Assembly (NCBI RefSeq): GCF_050003625.1
Contig: NC_134400.1
Coordinates: 66,358,126 to 66,422,125 of the forward strand
Length of the DNA: 64,000 nt
Direction: 5' to 3'
DNA from: Haematobia irritans
Lineage: Eukaryota; Arthropoda; Insecta; Diptera; Muscidae
Shown here: one piece after another, positions 45,273 through 54,892 of the stretch
Layout: the number at the start of each line of letters is the position of its first letter
Position numbering within the stretch: position 1 is the first letter of the stretch
Position numbers and translations under genes: made by a program
Notes under the pieces: model-generated
Database searches by the model: none
Told to the model about the DNA's origin: nothing
What the model saw: only the letters and a program-made list of their open reading frames with translations

Positions 45273-46443
45273 CCGTCACATCAGCCGCTTCAATCGAGTC
45301 ATCAAGAATGTCCTCTTCAGAGATATCGGTGACTCTCGCAATAACCATAGGTTCGACTTTGGTGAGTTCTGAGGCAATAGAAGCCTCCTCACGCATACGG
45401 TATCTATCCATGTCTTCAACTTTGGTATCTCCCTCGACTTCGCAAGAGGATCCGCTTACTTCTGATTCAGACAGAGGCTTGTCCATTTCTGAATCATTTA
45501 GCTGATCGTTTTTATACACCTTCATTTGGATATAATGAAAGCCATAACATACACGGCCCTGGGACTTTGCCAGATGTGGCAAAGACTGAGTGTTCAATAT
45601 AAACACTGCATGCCGTCTTGGTCCATCCACTTCATCCAAACGGCCAACCTTCCAATCAGCTGTTGGAAGATCTGGATTGCATCGTTTCAGTCTATTTAAA
45701 ATAGATTCAGGGTCAGAAGGGTTTGCAGGTATCCAGGCATGTGCTCTAGGTCTAGCCGGTATGTCTTTCTTCTCGACTAACTCTAGAGCAGCTCCTTCCC
45801 AAACTTCACCAATTAGTATCAGAGCAGCTTTAAAACATTCTATAGACCTCTGGTCCTCAAATGCGACTAGCTTAAATCGTCCTTGATACCAACCAGCCTC
45901 TTGGTGTCGAGGATCTGGGCCGGGAAACTTTTCCAGCACCTGTGAGTAGACGACAGACAGAGCATTCTCAATTTCCCCCCATTTTTGCTTTGGAACCATA
46001 CCGTCCAATGCTCCTTTATTAATGATAGCCATCACAAGGCTATCTTTAGCAACTGAGGCAAACGATCTTTGATCCCTTTTGGAGGATGGCAGCTCATCCG
46101 GTGATCGTTCCCTTTTTCCAGTCTCAAGAATTCCTTGAGCCCATTTTAAGGAATCGCTTTGTTTAGCCGACAGCGTGCTTGGGTCGACTGATCCTAACTT
46201 CTTTAGGATAAACAAAGCATTTCTGCGTTCCTTGAATCTCTTTCGTGAGGGATTACCTCCTTTTGATGTCGTTACCTTAGAAAAAGTTCGACTTGTCAGA
46301 GTGTCGCCACCTGTCGACCCGTCTACAGGTCGACTAATTGGGCCTAACTCTTGGTCATTGCCCAGATTTATAACTCCAGTCGATACCCGTCCACTGGGCC
46401 CTGAAGTTAGCAACCCAGTGGATGACTTGGAATTTCGCTGCAT
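45217..46443 (-). CDS. LOA-like ORF1 protein, 408 aa (DUF4780-like)
   Basis: Probable RNA-binding, Gag-like protein of the LINE. The N-terminus (MQRNSKSSTGLLTSGPSGRV) is Ser/Gly-rich, followed by a basic stretch (NPSRKRFKERRNAL). The central domain SFASVAKDSLVM to AVFILNTQSLPHL resembles the DUF4780 domain of LOA-group ORF1s, and an acidic C-terminal tail follows. No CCHC knuckle is seen. The start is the first Met after a 5' UTR of about 100 bp that begins at the element's 5' end. It overlaps ORF2 by about 56 nt in another frame. Confidence 0.88.
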   Translation of the reverse strand: MQRNSKSSTGLLTSGPSGRVSTGVINLGNDQELGPISRPVDGSTGGDTLTSRTFSKVTTSKGGNPSRKRFKERRNALFILKKLGSVDPSTLSAKQSDSLKWAQGILETGKRERSPDELPSSKRDQRSFASVAKDSLVMAIINKGALDGMVPKQKWGEIENALSVVYSQVLEKFPGPDPRHQEAGWYQGRFKLVAFEDQRSIECFKAALILIGEVWEGAALELVEKKDIPARPRAHAWIPANPSDPESILNRLKRCNPDLPTADWKVGRLDEVDGPRRHAVFILNTQSLPHLAKSQGRVCYGFHYIQMKVYKNDQLNDSEMDKPLSESEVSGSSCEVEGDTKVEDMDRYRMREEASIASELTKVEPMVIARVTDISEEDILDDSIEAADVTVVENLDGPTDPSDKSSSL

Positions 46444-46568
46444 GGTGGCTTAATATCCCACCACACTTGAAATTCGTAGTAGGTACCTATTACGATGAGT
46501 TTATCCGCTATTGAAAAACACGTCCGTTCCGTTCGACGGTTGAATAGAGAAAAAAAAAAAAAAAAAAA

Positions 46569-46817
46569 AGAGAGGTTAGGGTTTCTCTTGAAACTATCGG
46601 CAACTCTCTTTGTCGTCTCAGCGGTTTCCGGTTTTCGATTTCCCCCCGATCCAGACTTCGTGGCTGTCGACAAATGGTCCCCAAACACTTTAATTACATT
46701 TGTAACGGTTGTATTGGCAACTTTGAGCGATTTTGCCAGCTTTGCGTGCGAGTAGCTCGGATTTTCGCGATGCGCGAGCAAAATTTTGATACGCTGCTCT
46801 TCTTGCTTGGACGGCAT
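46569..46817 (-). pseudogene. DD37E transposase N-terminal helix-turn-helix part
   Basis: MPSKQEEQRIKILLAHREN, then a helix-turn-helix-like region (LAKSLKVANTTVTNVIK) and FKRNPNLS, at which the LOA-like LINE entered. The catalytic part continues at 36604 and below. It precedes the right TIR by about 147 bp. Confidence 0.88.
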
Positions 46818-46966
46818 TTTGACAACTGAAGAGTAAATTCCAAAATCAAAATAGGAGCAACATTCTACACATACACACCTTCAAAATGAGGGGTGTTTTT
46901 TAAATGCAAAATTGAAAGAAATACGTCAAGTTTGTATTGACCAAATTTTGACCGTATCACCCTTTA

Positions 46967-48218
46967 ATAGAGAGAAGGCATATTTTTGTCACTGCTCTTC
47001 GAATAATTCCATTTGTAGTTTTAAGTGAGACCACACGAATAACACCATCTTGACCTTTAGTTACATCGACCACTCTTCCCAACTGCCATTTCAACGGGGG
47101 CTGATTTTCATCTTTTAGCAATACCATCGCTGCAATATCGATGTTTTTGGTTCGAGACTTCGAGGCTTCGAGACTCTGCTGTAAAATAGTTAGATATTCA
47201 GTGCTCCATTTTTTCCAGAATAGTTGTTGCATATAACAAACTCGCTGCCAGTGGTCTAGCCGATATATATTTAGCATGGATAAATCTGGTTCAGCTCTAA
47301 AGTCTGAAGTCATTGGGGCACCTGTTAAAAAATGGGATGGTGTTAAAACATTCAAATCATCAGGGTTTTCTGAAATGGGACATATAGGGCGTGAATTCAT
47401 TATGGCAGATATTTGGCAAATTAAAGTTCGAAGATCATCAAAGCTTAAAATTGAAAGACCAACAGTTCGGAGAATGTGCAATTTTGCCACTTTTACAGCA
47501 GCCTCCCAGAGTCTCCCGAAATGGGGAGATCTTGGAGGAATAAATTTCCATTGAATTCCATCTTCCAAACATTGCGAATGAACAGCATCGTTGTGTTGTT
47601 GGCTTAAAAACAGTCTTTTTAATTCCTCCAATTCATTTTTGGAACCAACAAAATTGGTGGCATTATCAGACCAGATAATGCTTGGTTTTCCTCGAATGCT
47701 AATAAGGCGTTTTAAAGCAGCTAAAAATGACTGTGTCGATAGATCTTTCACCAATTCAAGGTGAACATCCTTGGACGCGAAGCATACAAACAAACTTATA
47801 TAGCATTTTATTGGAGACTTGGTCCGAATTTCAGATCTGTAGTATAAGGGCCCGCAGTATCTACTCCTGTCACCAAAAACGCACGAATACCTTGCACTCT
47901 ATCTCTTGGAAGCTGTCCCATTACATGCTCCACTACTTGGGGACGTAATCGAAAACATCGAATACGTTTATTGAGAATTCGGCTCACTTCCTTTCTCCCA
48001 CCTATCGGCCAATACTCCAGTCTTACAATTGCCAAAAGCGATTGTGAGCCAGCATGCAAATTTTTCTCATGGCAATATTTAATTAATGAATCTGTTAATG
48101 CGTGGCCTTTAGGTAGTATGATTGGGTGTTGAGACTCAAAATTTAATAATGAATTTTCGAGGCGACCGCCTACTCGCAAAAGGCCACATTTATCAATAAA
48201 CGGATTTAATGATGACAA
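46967..48218 (-). pseudogene. BEL/Pao integrase and Pol C-terminus
   Basis: Zinc-binding N-terminal domain (CHEKNLHAGSQ with following CFRLRPQ), then catalytic motifs GVDTAGPY (Asp), WSDNATNF (Asp) and GRLWEAAVKVAK (Glu), and a DUF5641-like end (LDHWQRVCYMQQLFWKKW, LGRVVDV, RAVTKICLL). It lies in two frames (47808-48218 and 46957-47793) separated by a frameshift near 47800. A stop near 48225 splits it from upstream Pol. The ORF originally ran on past 46966 into the polypurine region; the mariner TIR now supplies a stop. Confidence 0.9.
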
Positions 48219-48334
48219 CGGGCTTTATGCATTTATTTGTAGATTTTTAATTATTGTATCGTATTCCACAGGAAAACTGCTTTTTTGAATCATACGAATA
48301 AGCAATTCTTTTCCTCTTTTGACATCTATAGTAG

Positions 48335-49951
48335 TTAAAGGACCTCTTCGATACTTTGTATTATGATTACCAAATTTTGAAATATAAGCATTGTATTATG
48401 ATTACCAAATTTTGAAATATAAGCAAAAATTTTTCCAAACGATGATATAAATTTACAGTTAAGGGATAAATCAGAAATCTTGGTTGATGTGGCGATCAAA
48501 GCGTGTTTACGTTTTTCAGGCAAATTAGTTAATGCTGGTGGCTGTTCTGGCCAATAATTTGATGGGTGGATTAAAAATTCTGGCCCATTTAACCATAATC
48601 TTGACGTAGCTAAATTTTGAGCAGTTGTTCCTCTTGATATTAAGTTTGCCGGGTTCTGGCCCGTAAGAACATATTTCCATTGCATAGAATTTGTAAGCGA
48701 CTATATGCGACTTATACGATTTGAGACAAAAGTTTGATAATTCGACGAATGATCACGAATCCACGACAAAACAATTGTCGAATCTGACCAGCAAAATATA
48801 TCTCCACAAAATATGTCCATTTTTGGAATTGAATAAGTCAACTCTGCAAGTAATAATGCTGCACAAAGTTCTAACTTGGGAACAGTTATGACTTGTGTAG
48901 GAGCCACATGAGATTTTGAACAAAGAAGATGGCTTTGAAAGTTACAATTTTTCTGGCTTACAATATAAATACATGTACCATAAGCTGATATACTTGCGTC
49001 GCAAAACGCATGAATCTGGTAATGTGATTCTGGTACAACGACTCTTCTTTGAAATTTACAATTGTTAATAAATCGAAATTCGTTAATCAAATTGAACCAA
49101 ATTTCCTTTAAGTGATCAGAAATATTTTCATCCCATGACAATTTTTCCTTCCATAAAGATTGGAGAAATATTTTGGCGTTAACAATAATAGGGCCTATGA
49201 GGCCTAAGGGATCATACAATTTTGCAATCGTCGACAAAACCGATCTTTTGGTTATGTTAGAGCTGGATTCAAATGGAGCTATTGTGAAAAGAAAATTGTC
49301 GCTATTTGGTTCCCAAATTAAACCAAGAGGTTTCGTGATGTCTGTACCGTCATCAAATTTTAAAAATGATTCCTTTTCGCTATTGTCTATATCCTCAAAT
49401 ACACGCATGTCACTGGAACACCATTTTCTTATTTTAAATTTTCCTTTAGCCAGCAGTAAAGATGTTTGATTTAATTTAGACTTAACTTCGTCTACAGTGA
49501 TTAAATCATCTACATAAAAATCTCTTTAAACTGTTTCTGAGCCAAGAGGGTAGTTCTCTTTTTCATCTTTTGCTAATTGGTGCATAGCCCGAACAGACAA
49601 AAACGAAGCAGATTTTGTGCCATATGTGACGGTATCAAGCTTGAATATTTTTAAAGCTTCTGATGGATTATCTCTCCACAAAATGCATTGAAGAAAACTG
49701 TCTTCAGATGAAACTTTAACACAACGATACATTTTGCATATGTCTCCAGTAAGCGCAATGTTGAATGATCGAAATCTCAAAAGAATATCAAACAGGTTTG
49801 ACTGAATGGTTGGCCCGCACATCAAAATATCATTGAGCGAGAGACCAGATGATGATTTAGACCAAAAACAATAGATGATGAAGACGGGAGAACGGGCGAC
49901 GTCATACCAAAAGTTGCATTTACGGTGTTCGATACATACACGTTCGTTCAT
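48335..49951 (-). pseudogene. BEL/Pao RT palm and RNase H
   Basis: RT motifs: LTGDICKMYRCVKV (first Asp), LDTVTYGTKSASFL and YVDDLIT (49505-49522). A TAA just before YVDD (about 49526) breaks the frame. RNase H follows: IHAFCDASISAYG, VTVPKLELCAALL, CWSDSTIVLSW. Another in-frame stop (TAG at 48701) lies before MQWKYVLTGQNPANLISRG. A 31-bp tandem duplication (CCAAATTTTGAAATATAAGC) is seen at about 48370-48425. The first roughly 30 codons of the 49526-49951 frame come from the inserted 323-bp MITE, not BEL. Confidence 0.9.
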
Positions 49952-50185
49952 TTTTAATTTGCAATATTTTTTGTTAAAAACTCACAAATGATGTTAAATT
50001 TTGTGTAAATAATAATGAGAAACTTTTGACCGATTGTTCTACGTCATTCCCTGATATAAATTTCTTTATATTCTTAGTTTAATTTGTGGAACAAAAAATC
50101 ATAAACGACACGTTTGCATCGAACGCCGTCAATGGTTTGATACCCTCTGCTGCCATTTTCCCATCTTCATCATCTATTGTTTTTG
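49863..50185. mobile_element. 323-bp hAT-type MITE inserted in BEL RT
   Basis: Termini CAAAAACAATAGATGATGAA and inverse; 8-bp target duplication ATTTAGAC at 49855-49862 and 50186-50193, fitting the hAT pattern nTnnnnAn. Removing the element restores BEL coding (VFNGSSKSSSGLSLND). A second copy, opposite in orientation and the same 323 bp, is at 54410-54732. Confidence 0.92.
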
Positions 50186-50193
50186 ATTTAGAC

Positions 50194-50764
50194 GAACCAT
50201 TGAACACAACACGTAATTTGGTTGTACTACTGTCAGCTTTGGTCACACAGTGATGAGGTAAAAAATATCGCATGCTATTTTCAGGAAAGCTCGTAACTAA
50301 TGACATATGCCCAAGAAATTCGTACTCTTTGATAAAAGATGAGTATTGTTGATAAGTTTCTTTGTTTTTGATGAGACGATTTTTTAATTTTTTAAAGCGA
50401 CGAAGTGCTGATTGATATGAATCGCCAAGAAGACTGGGTGATATTTTGAAAGGTAAACGAACTGAGTATTCGCCAGATGGCAATCGACAATAATTTTCAC
50501 TGAAATGTCTTTCACAATCAATCTCTTCCTTTGTTTGTTTTATGTTAGTTTCCAAATGATTTTCAATTTCCCAAAATCGACGAACAATTTGATCCAAATT
50601 AGCATTATCATTCATTTGCGAGGTATTCGAAATGATACAACAATGATTCGATTTTTTCAAATTATTTCTACCGCCACCAACTACCCAGCCAAATGATGCT
50701 TCTTTCAAAATTGGCAATCCATTTCCAATTTTAATTTTGCCTGGCTTAAGTACTTCAAAAAATA
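50194..50764 (-). pseudogene. BEL/Pao RT N-terminal region
   Basis: Runs from FFEVLKPGKIKIGNGLPILK and FGWVVGGG through CERHFSENYCRLPSGEYSV, PHHCVTKADSSTTKLRVVF and NGSSKS, typical of the protease-RT connection and RT fingers of BEL elements. The frame is open across this piece, bounded left by the 323-bp MITE and right by the TA-MITE. Confidence 0.88.
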
Positions 50765-51651
50765 CACGCACGGAAAAACCATGTTTGGACATGGTTGCCG
50801 CATCCATTTAATGCTTATCTAGAGCATGTAATTATGGTGGCAATAAGCATTTGAATGGTTCTGAAATACCGCAAACATGTTCTATCATTTAAATGATAGA
50901 ATTTGAGACCATTAAATGGTCGGGAAAATCATGTACCTGACCATTCAATTTTTTTACTTTTTTACAGGGAAAAAAGTATTTTTATTTTATTTTTATTTAC
51001 TGTGTTTTGTGTTAATTTATTTATTCAGAAGTGGCACGTGGTTTTATGTGAACTCAAAAAAGGAAAGTGTAATTGAAAAAATGTACTTGTTTTTTGTTCT
51101 GCATTGTGCTATATGGTCATTTGTTTTTATTTGCAGTTACGTGATGTCTGCGTTTGTACATTTGATGGGCACGATGTAAATATGGAATAATTACTTATTG
51201 TTGAAATTGAAATAAAATAGAGTGTGTAAAAATATATGTTGTTTGCTTGAACGGCTTGAACGGCAAAATAAATAAATAAAAACAAACAAATAAAGTTAAT
51301 TTTGTGTTTTCTTTTCTCAAGTGGCGTCCTTTTTTTGACGATGAAAAAAGTTTTTTCATAAAGATCAAAACATTTTAGGTTGTGACCATGTTCTTTTAAC
51401 TAGGAGAAAAACATTATTAATGAATACCATAACATTTTAAATCGTGACTATTGTCTTTTCATTCAAACAAAATTCTTTTTATCAATATAATAACATTTTA
51501 GATGAGGACAATTATATTTTTCTTAGAACCATGTTCACTGAGCCAACATGGTTGCAGGTTAAAATGTTACATGGTCGCCGCAAAAATAGCTCCTATCATA
51601 TTATTTTGCTCTTCGAATATGATTGTGACAATCATGTTTCTTCTCTGCGTG
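50765..51651 (-). mobile_element. CACGCAGAG-family TA-MITE, copy 3, 887 bp
   Basis: Ends CACGCACGGAAAAACCATG and (inverted) CACGCAGAGAAGAAACATG; TA at 50763-50764 and 51652-51653. Excision on paper, leaving one TA, rejoins BEL protease-RT coding (PIDMLIGGD to IFFEVLKPG). It is reversed relative to copy 1 at 3323-4380. Confidence 0.9.
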
Positions 51652-51653
51652 TA

Positions 51654-51891
51654 TGTCCCCACCTATTAGCATATCGATTGGATAAAAAGATTTATAAATT
51701 TTCCAGAACTTAGACTTGACTGGCCAATACCCGATACCAAAGTTGTTGATTTGTGATGTTTAAGCTGTAAATTATGAGCGAAACTCGATGTAATTGTGAG
51801 CCAGAATCAAGAACTGCTCTACATGGGATGAGAGAATTAGAATTGTTTTTAGGAAAAATTTTAGCTGTGGCTAGAATAGTGTTTTGAAATG
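51654..51891 (-). pseudogene. BEL/Pao aspartic protease
   Basis: The minus strand reads IPCRAVLDSGSQLHRVS, with the retropepsin active-site DSG at about 51796-51808, and PIDMLIGGD near 51670. Frameshifts separate these parts and a stop follows LASQV. The SINE inserted just upstream. Confidence 0.75.
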
Positions 51892-52672
51892 TTTATATTT
51901 CATTAGGGAGCCACCGTGGTGCAATGGTTAGCATGCCCGCCTTGCATTCACAAGGTTGTGGGTTCGATTCCTGCTTCGACCGAACACCAAAAAGTTTTTC
52001 AGCGGTGGATTATCCCACCTCAGTAATGCTGGTGACATTTCTGAGGGTTTCAAAGCTTCTCTAAGTGGTTTCACTGCAATGTGGAACGCCGTTCGGACTC
52101 GGCTATAAAAAGGAGGTCCCTTGTCATTGAGCTTAACATGGAATCGGGCAGCACTCAGTGATAAGAGAGAAGTTCACCAATGTGGTATCACAATGGACTG
52201 AATAGTCTAAAGCTACGGTCAGACTAGTCAAATATTTGATCAAAACTGTCAAATATTTCTTTGCCATAGTCTGACCAACAAACTTTTGTTTGAAGCAAAC
52301 AGCAAAACAGCTGATTTTCGGCAAAGAAAGATGTTTGACATCAAATAAATATTTACCATGTTTGATCATAGTGTGACCACCATATGGCAAATATTTGCGC
52401 CACATTCCGTCAAATATTTATTTGATCTTACAAAAATTTTGCAAGACCAAACACGGTCAAACAAAAATATAAGTTGTTTTATTTTAATGGAAAAGGTGCA
52501 TGTTTTTGATAAAAGATTAATGGTTACGCTCTATATGTGGAAGGCAGCGATTTGTGGATTCAATCCCATATGGGTAAAATGTGGGCGATAGGAGTATTTA
52601 TGTGAATATTTGACGGTTCATTGATATGAGAGATATGATTGAAATTTTGTACGTCCAGGAGCAGATTTTATT

Positions 52673-53196
52673 TAAGGTGTGTACGTGACACAAAATTTTT
52701 GTTACCTACGTAAATTGTGCTTATGGCAACAGCTTGAGTGTTGAGCGTGAGTCACGCAAATAATCTATTTGTGAGTGTGCGTGAGTAATAAAGAAATGCA
52801 CTCACGCTTACCAATTGAATTCGCTTACAATTTTAGCCACACATATGATATTAAAAGCTTAATAACAATCTCGATTTCAATGCTTACGTTGTCAGCCAGA
52901 TTCACCAGCTAAATTATTCTGACAAGAATAGGATAGACCGTAAAACTAAGTCAAGACAATTTTCTTGAGCCACGAGTATGTATGAGACTTTACAGAGATT
53001 TCGTGAATAACGACATTTCTGATCGTGAGTATGCGTGAATAAAATTTTTACACTTGTGGGTGTGCGGACGTGAGCCTTTAAAAGATTTGCCTGAGTGATG
53101 GTTCGTGAAAGTGACTCGTACCAAAAATATCTTGCGTGAGTAAAAATCTTTCGTCCTAGATGTTCGTGACCATGAGTAAAATATTGCACACCTCTA
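52673..53196. mobile_element. Possible hAT-type MITE rich in GTGAGT motifs
   Basis: Left TAAGGTGTGTACGTGA and right GCACACCTCTA are roughly inverted, similar to TAGAGGTGTGCA hAT ends. The interior has many GTGAGT/ACTCAC motifs. Target duplication is not clear. Confidence 0.35.
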
Positions 53197-53251
53197 CAAT
53201 TTGTGCAGTTTAATATTTACCACTTTGTAAAAAAATATTTTTATTTTTTTA

Positions 53252-54065
53252 CACCCTGCGCCAAGCAGGGTATTATAAATTAGTTCATATGGAAGGAGAA
53301 GAGGTAGAGTCTTTTACAATATTGCTCAGTGTCGGAACCTGAGCCGATATAACCATGTCCGATTGTCTGTGAACACATTTTTGTAATTAAAGTCTAGGTC
53401 ACAGGCTAAATCCAATCTATTTGAAATTTTGCACAAGTGTGTTTTGGAAGAAATCAGTTCAGATTTAGTTATATCTCCCACATATATATTTCGCCCGATA
53501 TTCTTATTCTTATATGGTTCAAATTTTGGGGAAGGAATTAATAGAAGTGTGATAAATTTGACTGAAATCGATTCAGATTTATATATAGCACTCATATCTT
53601 TCGCCCGATTTAGATCCATATGACCACTGGAGGTCAAAATTTCACTCCGAGTGTCATTTTGATCAGATAGTGGAATTAGCATTCAAGGTATGCATGCCAA
53701 ATTTGGTCAAAATCGGTTCAGATTGAAATATTGCTCCCATATATATGATTTTGCATTAGGGGAAATATTAGCCATACCCACATCTTACCTCCGAGATTCA
53801 ACGAGATTGAGTGCATTTTTTAGAGATATTTTACGTGGAGAGAATATTTAATATTATATTTAAGTGTGTCGAATTTCATCCACATCGGTTCAGATTTAGA
53901 TACAGCTCCAATATATATGTTCTTCAAATAAGAACAAAATACTACGAGTTTCCTTGTAAAATCACCACAATAATGACTCAAAATTTCCTATAGCTCTAAT
54001 ATCTATGTATCGACCGATAAATCATAAATGCACTTTTACGAAATTGCATAAAAATGTTTTCTTTT
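53252..54065 (+). mobile_element. Helentron/DINE-like fragment in the TIR element
   Basis: A head-like hairpin ACCCTGCGCCAAGCAGGGT is followed by repeated ATCGATTCAGATTTATATAT and CTCCCACATATATATTTCGCCC modules. No matching tail hairpin, so it is 3' incomplete. Confidence 0.55.
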
Positions 54066-54409
54066 TTCTAACATTGTGCTCCGCCCCAAGGCATTAGCTA
54101 AAGCTTTTTCATAAATGAAATATTTTTTATTGGAATAAAGTATTTATTTAATTTCATTGTAATTTTTCTTAATGTACACTTGGATATCGATATTTTAATT
54201 AGTTCTGCCTTATTCCCCATTAACTAGCTTTATTTATGTCACATCAGTGCTCAAAAACATTTGGTCAAACAAAATTATCCATGTTGATGGTTGGATCAAA
54301 CTTTTGTTGCAAGAAAATATTTGCCATAGTGTGAACACAGGTCAAACATGTTTTCCCTAACTTTTATTTGAACGTGTTTGATCAAATAAAAACTGTCAAA
54401 CATTTGAAC

Positions 54410-54732
54410 CAAAAACAAAAGATGATGAAGATGGGAAAATGGCAGCAGAGGGTATCAAACCATTGACGGCGTTCGATGCAAACGTGTCGTTTATGATTTT
54501 TTGTTCCACAAATTAAACTAAGAATATAAAGAAATTTATATCAGGGAATGACGTAGAACAATCGGTCAAAAGTTTCTCATTATTATTTACACAAAATTTA
54601 ACATCATTTGTGAGTTTTTAACAAAAAATATTGCAAATTAAAAATGAACGAACGTGTATGTATCGAACACCGTAAATGCAACTTTTGGTATGACGTCGCC
54701 CGTTCTCCCGTCTTCATCATCTATTGTTTTTG
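54410..54732. mobile_element. 323-bp hAT-type MITE, second copy
   Basis: Reverse orientation of 49863-50185. By eye I find one substitution (AAAG versus ATAG near one terminus). 8-bp target duplication ATTTGAAC at 54402-54409 and 54733-54740. It lies in the right arm of the TAA-flanked TIR element. Confidence 0.93.
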
Positions 54733-54892
54733 ATTTGAACGCAGTGTGACCGCAAATAAAACTTTGCGTCAAACTGGTTCTGTTTGGAACAAATTCGATC
54801 AAACACATTCGTGTCAAATATTTGACTAGTTTGACCGTAGCTTAAGTGAGCTTGATACATCGGGCTGCCACCTAACCTAACCTAACCTAACT

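Larger units (their letters stand above)
35996..45831. repeat. 4.92-kb tandem duplication with 5-bp microhomology
   Basis: Unit 1 (35996-40915) and unit 2 (40916-45826) run from the mariner catalytic part through the LOA-like LINE to mid ORF1. GCTTT lies at all three edges (35996-36000, 40916-40920, 45827-45831), as in microhomology-mediated duplication. I see only two differences: a 9-bp in-frame loss in unit 2 near 43560, and TTG to TAG in the plus strand near 44527 (Asn to Tyr in ORF2). Near-identity means a very recent event or an assembly artefact. Confidence 0.93.
36611..46568 (-). mobile_element. LOA-like LINE, full length, with partial duplication
   Basis: Inserted in the mariner transposase with a 12-bp target duplication AGAGAGGTTAGG (36605-36616 and 46569-46580), which overlaps the (TAACC)n tail. 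In unduplicated form: 5' A/T run (46550-46568, T-run on the sense strand), 5' UTR beginning CAACCGTCGAACGG, ORF1 (46443-45217), ORF2, 3' UTR and tail. RNase H in ORF2 and a DUF4780-like ORF1 point to the LOA clade of the R1/LOA group. Both ORFs are open, so the parental copy was recently active. Fragments A-D at 9.2-17.4 kb belong to the same family. Confidence 0.9.
35865..46964 (-). mobile_element. DD37E mariner-type transposon, split by LINE and duplication
   Basis: Terminal inverted repeats AAGGGTGATACGGTCAAAAT (35865) and the inverse ending at 46964, each bordered by TA (35863-35864 and 46965-46966). It was inserted in BEL just past the integrase C-terminus. Without the LOA-like LINE and the tandem duplication it would be about 1.15 kb, a normal size for this group. 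Transposase N-terminus is at 46569-46817 and the catalytic part at 35975-36604. Confidence 0.9.
52211..54842. mobile_element. 2.63-kb TIR element, TAA target duplication (PIF/Harbinger-like?)
   Basis: Ends AGCTACGGTCAGACTAGTCA and inverse with one mismatch over about 28 bp; TAA at 52208-52210 and 54843-54845; the SINE reads through perfectly when it is removed. Subterminal TCAAATATTTG motifs recur in both arms. No transposase is present; the interior is filled by other repeats (52673-53196, 53252-54065, 54410-54732). A 3-bp TAA duplication fits PIF/Harbinger, but the ends are not diagnostic. Confidence 0.88.
51906..54891 (+). mobile_element. tRNA-derived SINE family 1, split by a TIR element
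   Basis: A box TGGTGCAATGG (51917-51927) and B box GGTTCGATTCC (51961-51971); body nearly identical to 32635-32984; 3' end with CCTAA repeats at 54891. A perfect 14-bp target duplication, TTTATATTTCATTA, at 51892-51905 and 54892-54905. About 351 bp without the 52211-54842 insertion. It interrupts BEL between Gag and protease. Confidence 0.93.

Noticed and set aside
49526..49951. Independent gene starting MNERVCIEHRKC
   Set aside because: The first roughly 30 codons come from the 323-bp MITE read into BEL RT; the remainder is plain Pol.
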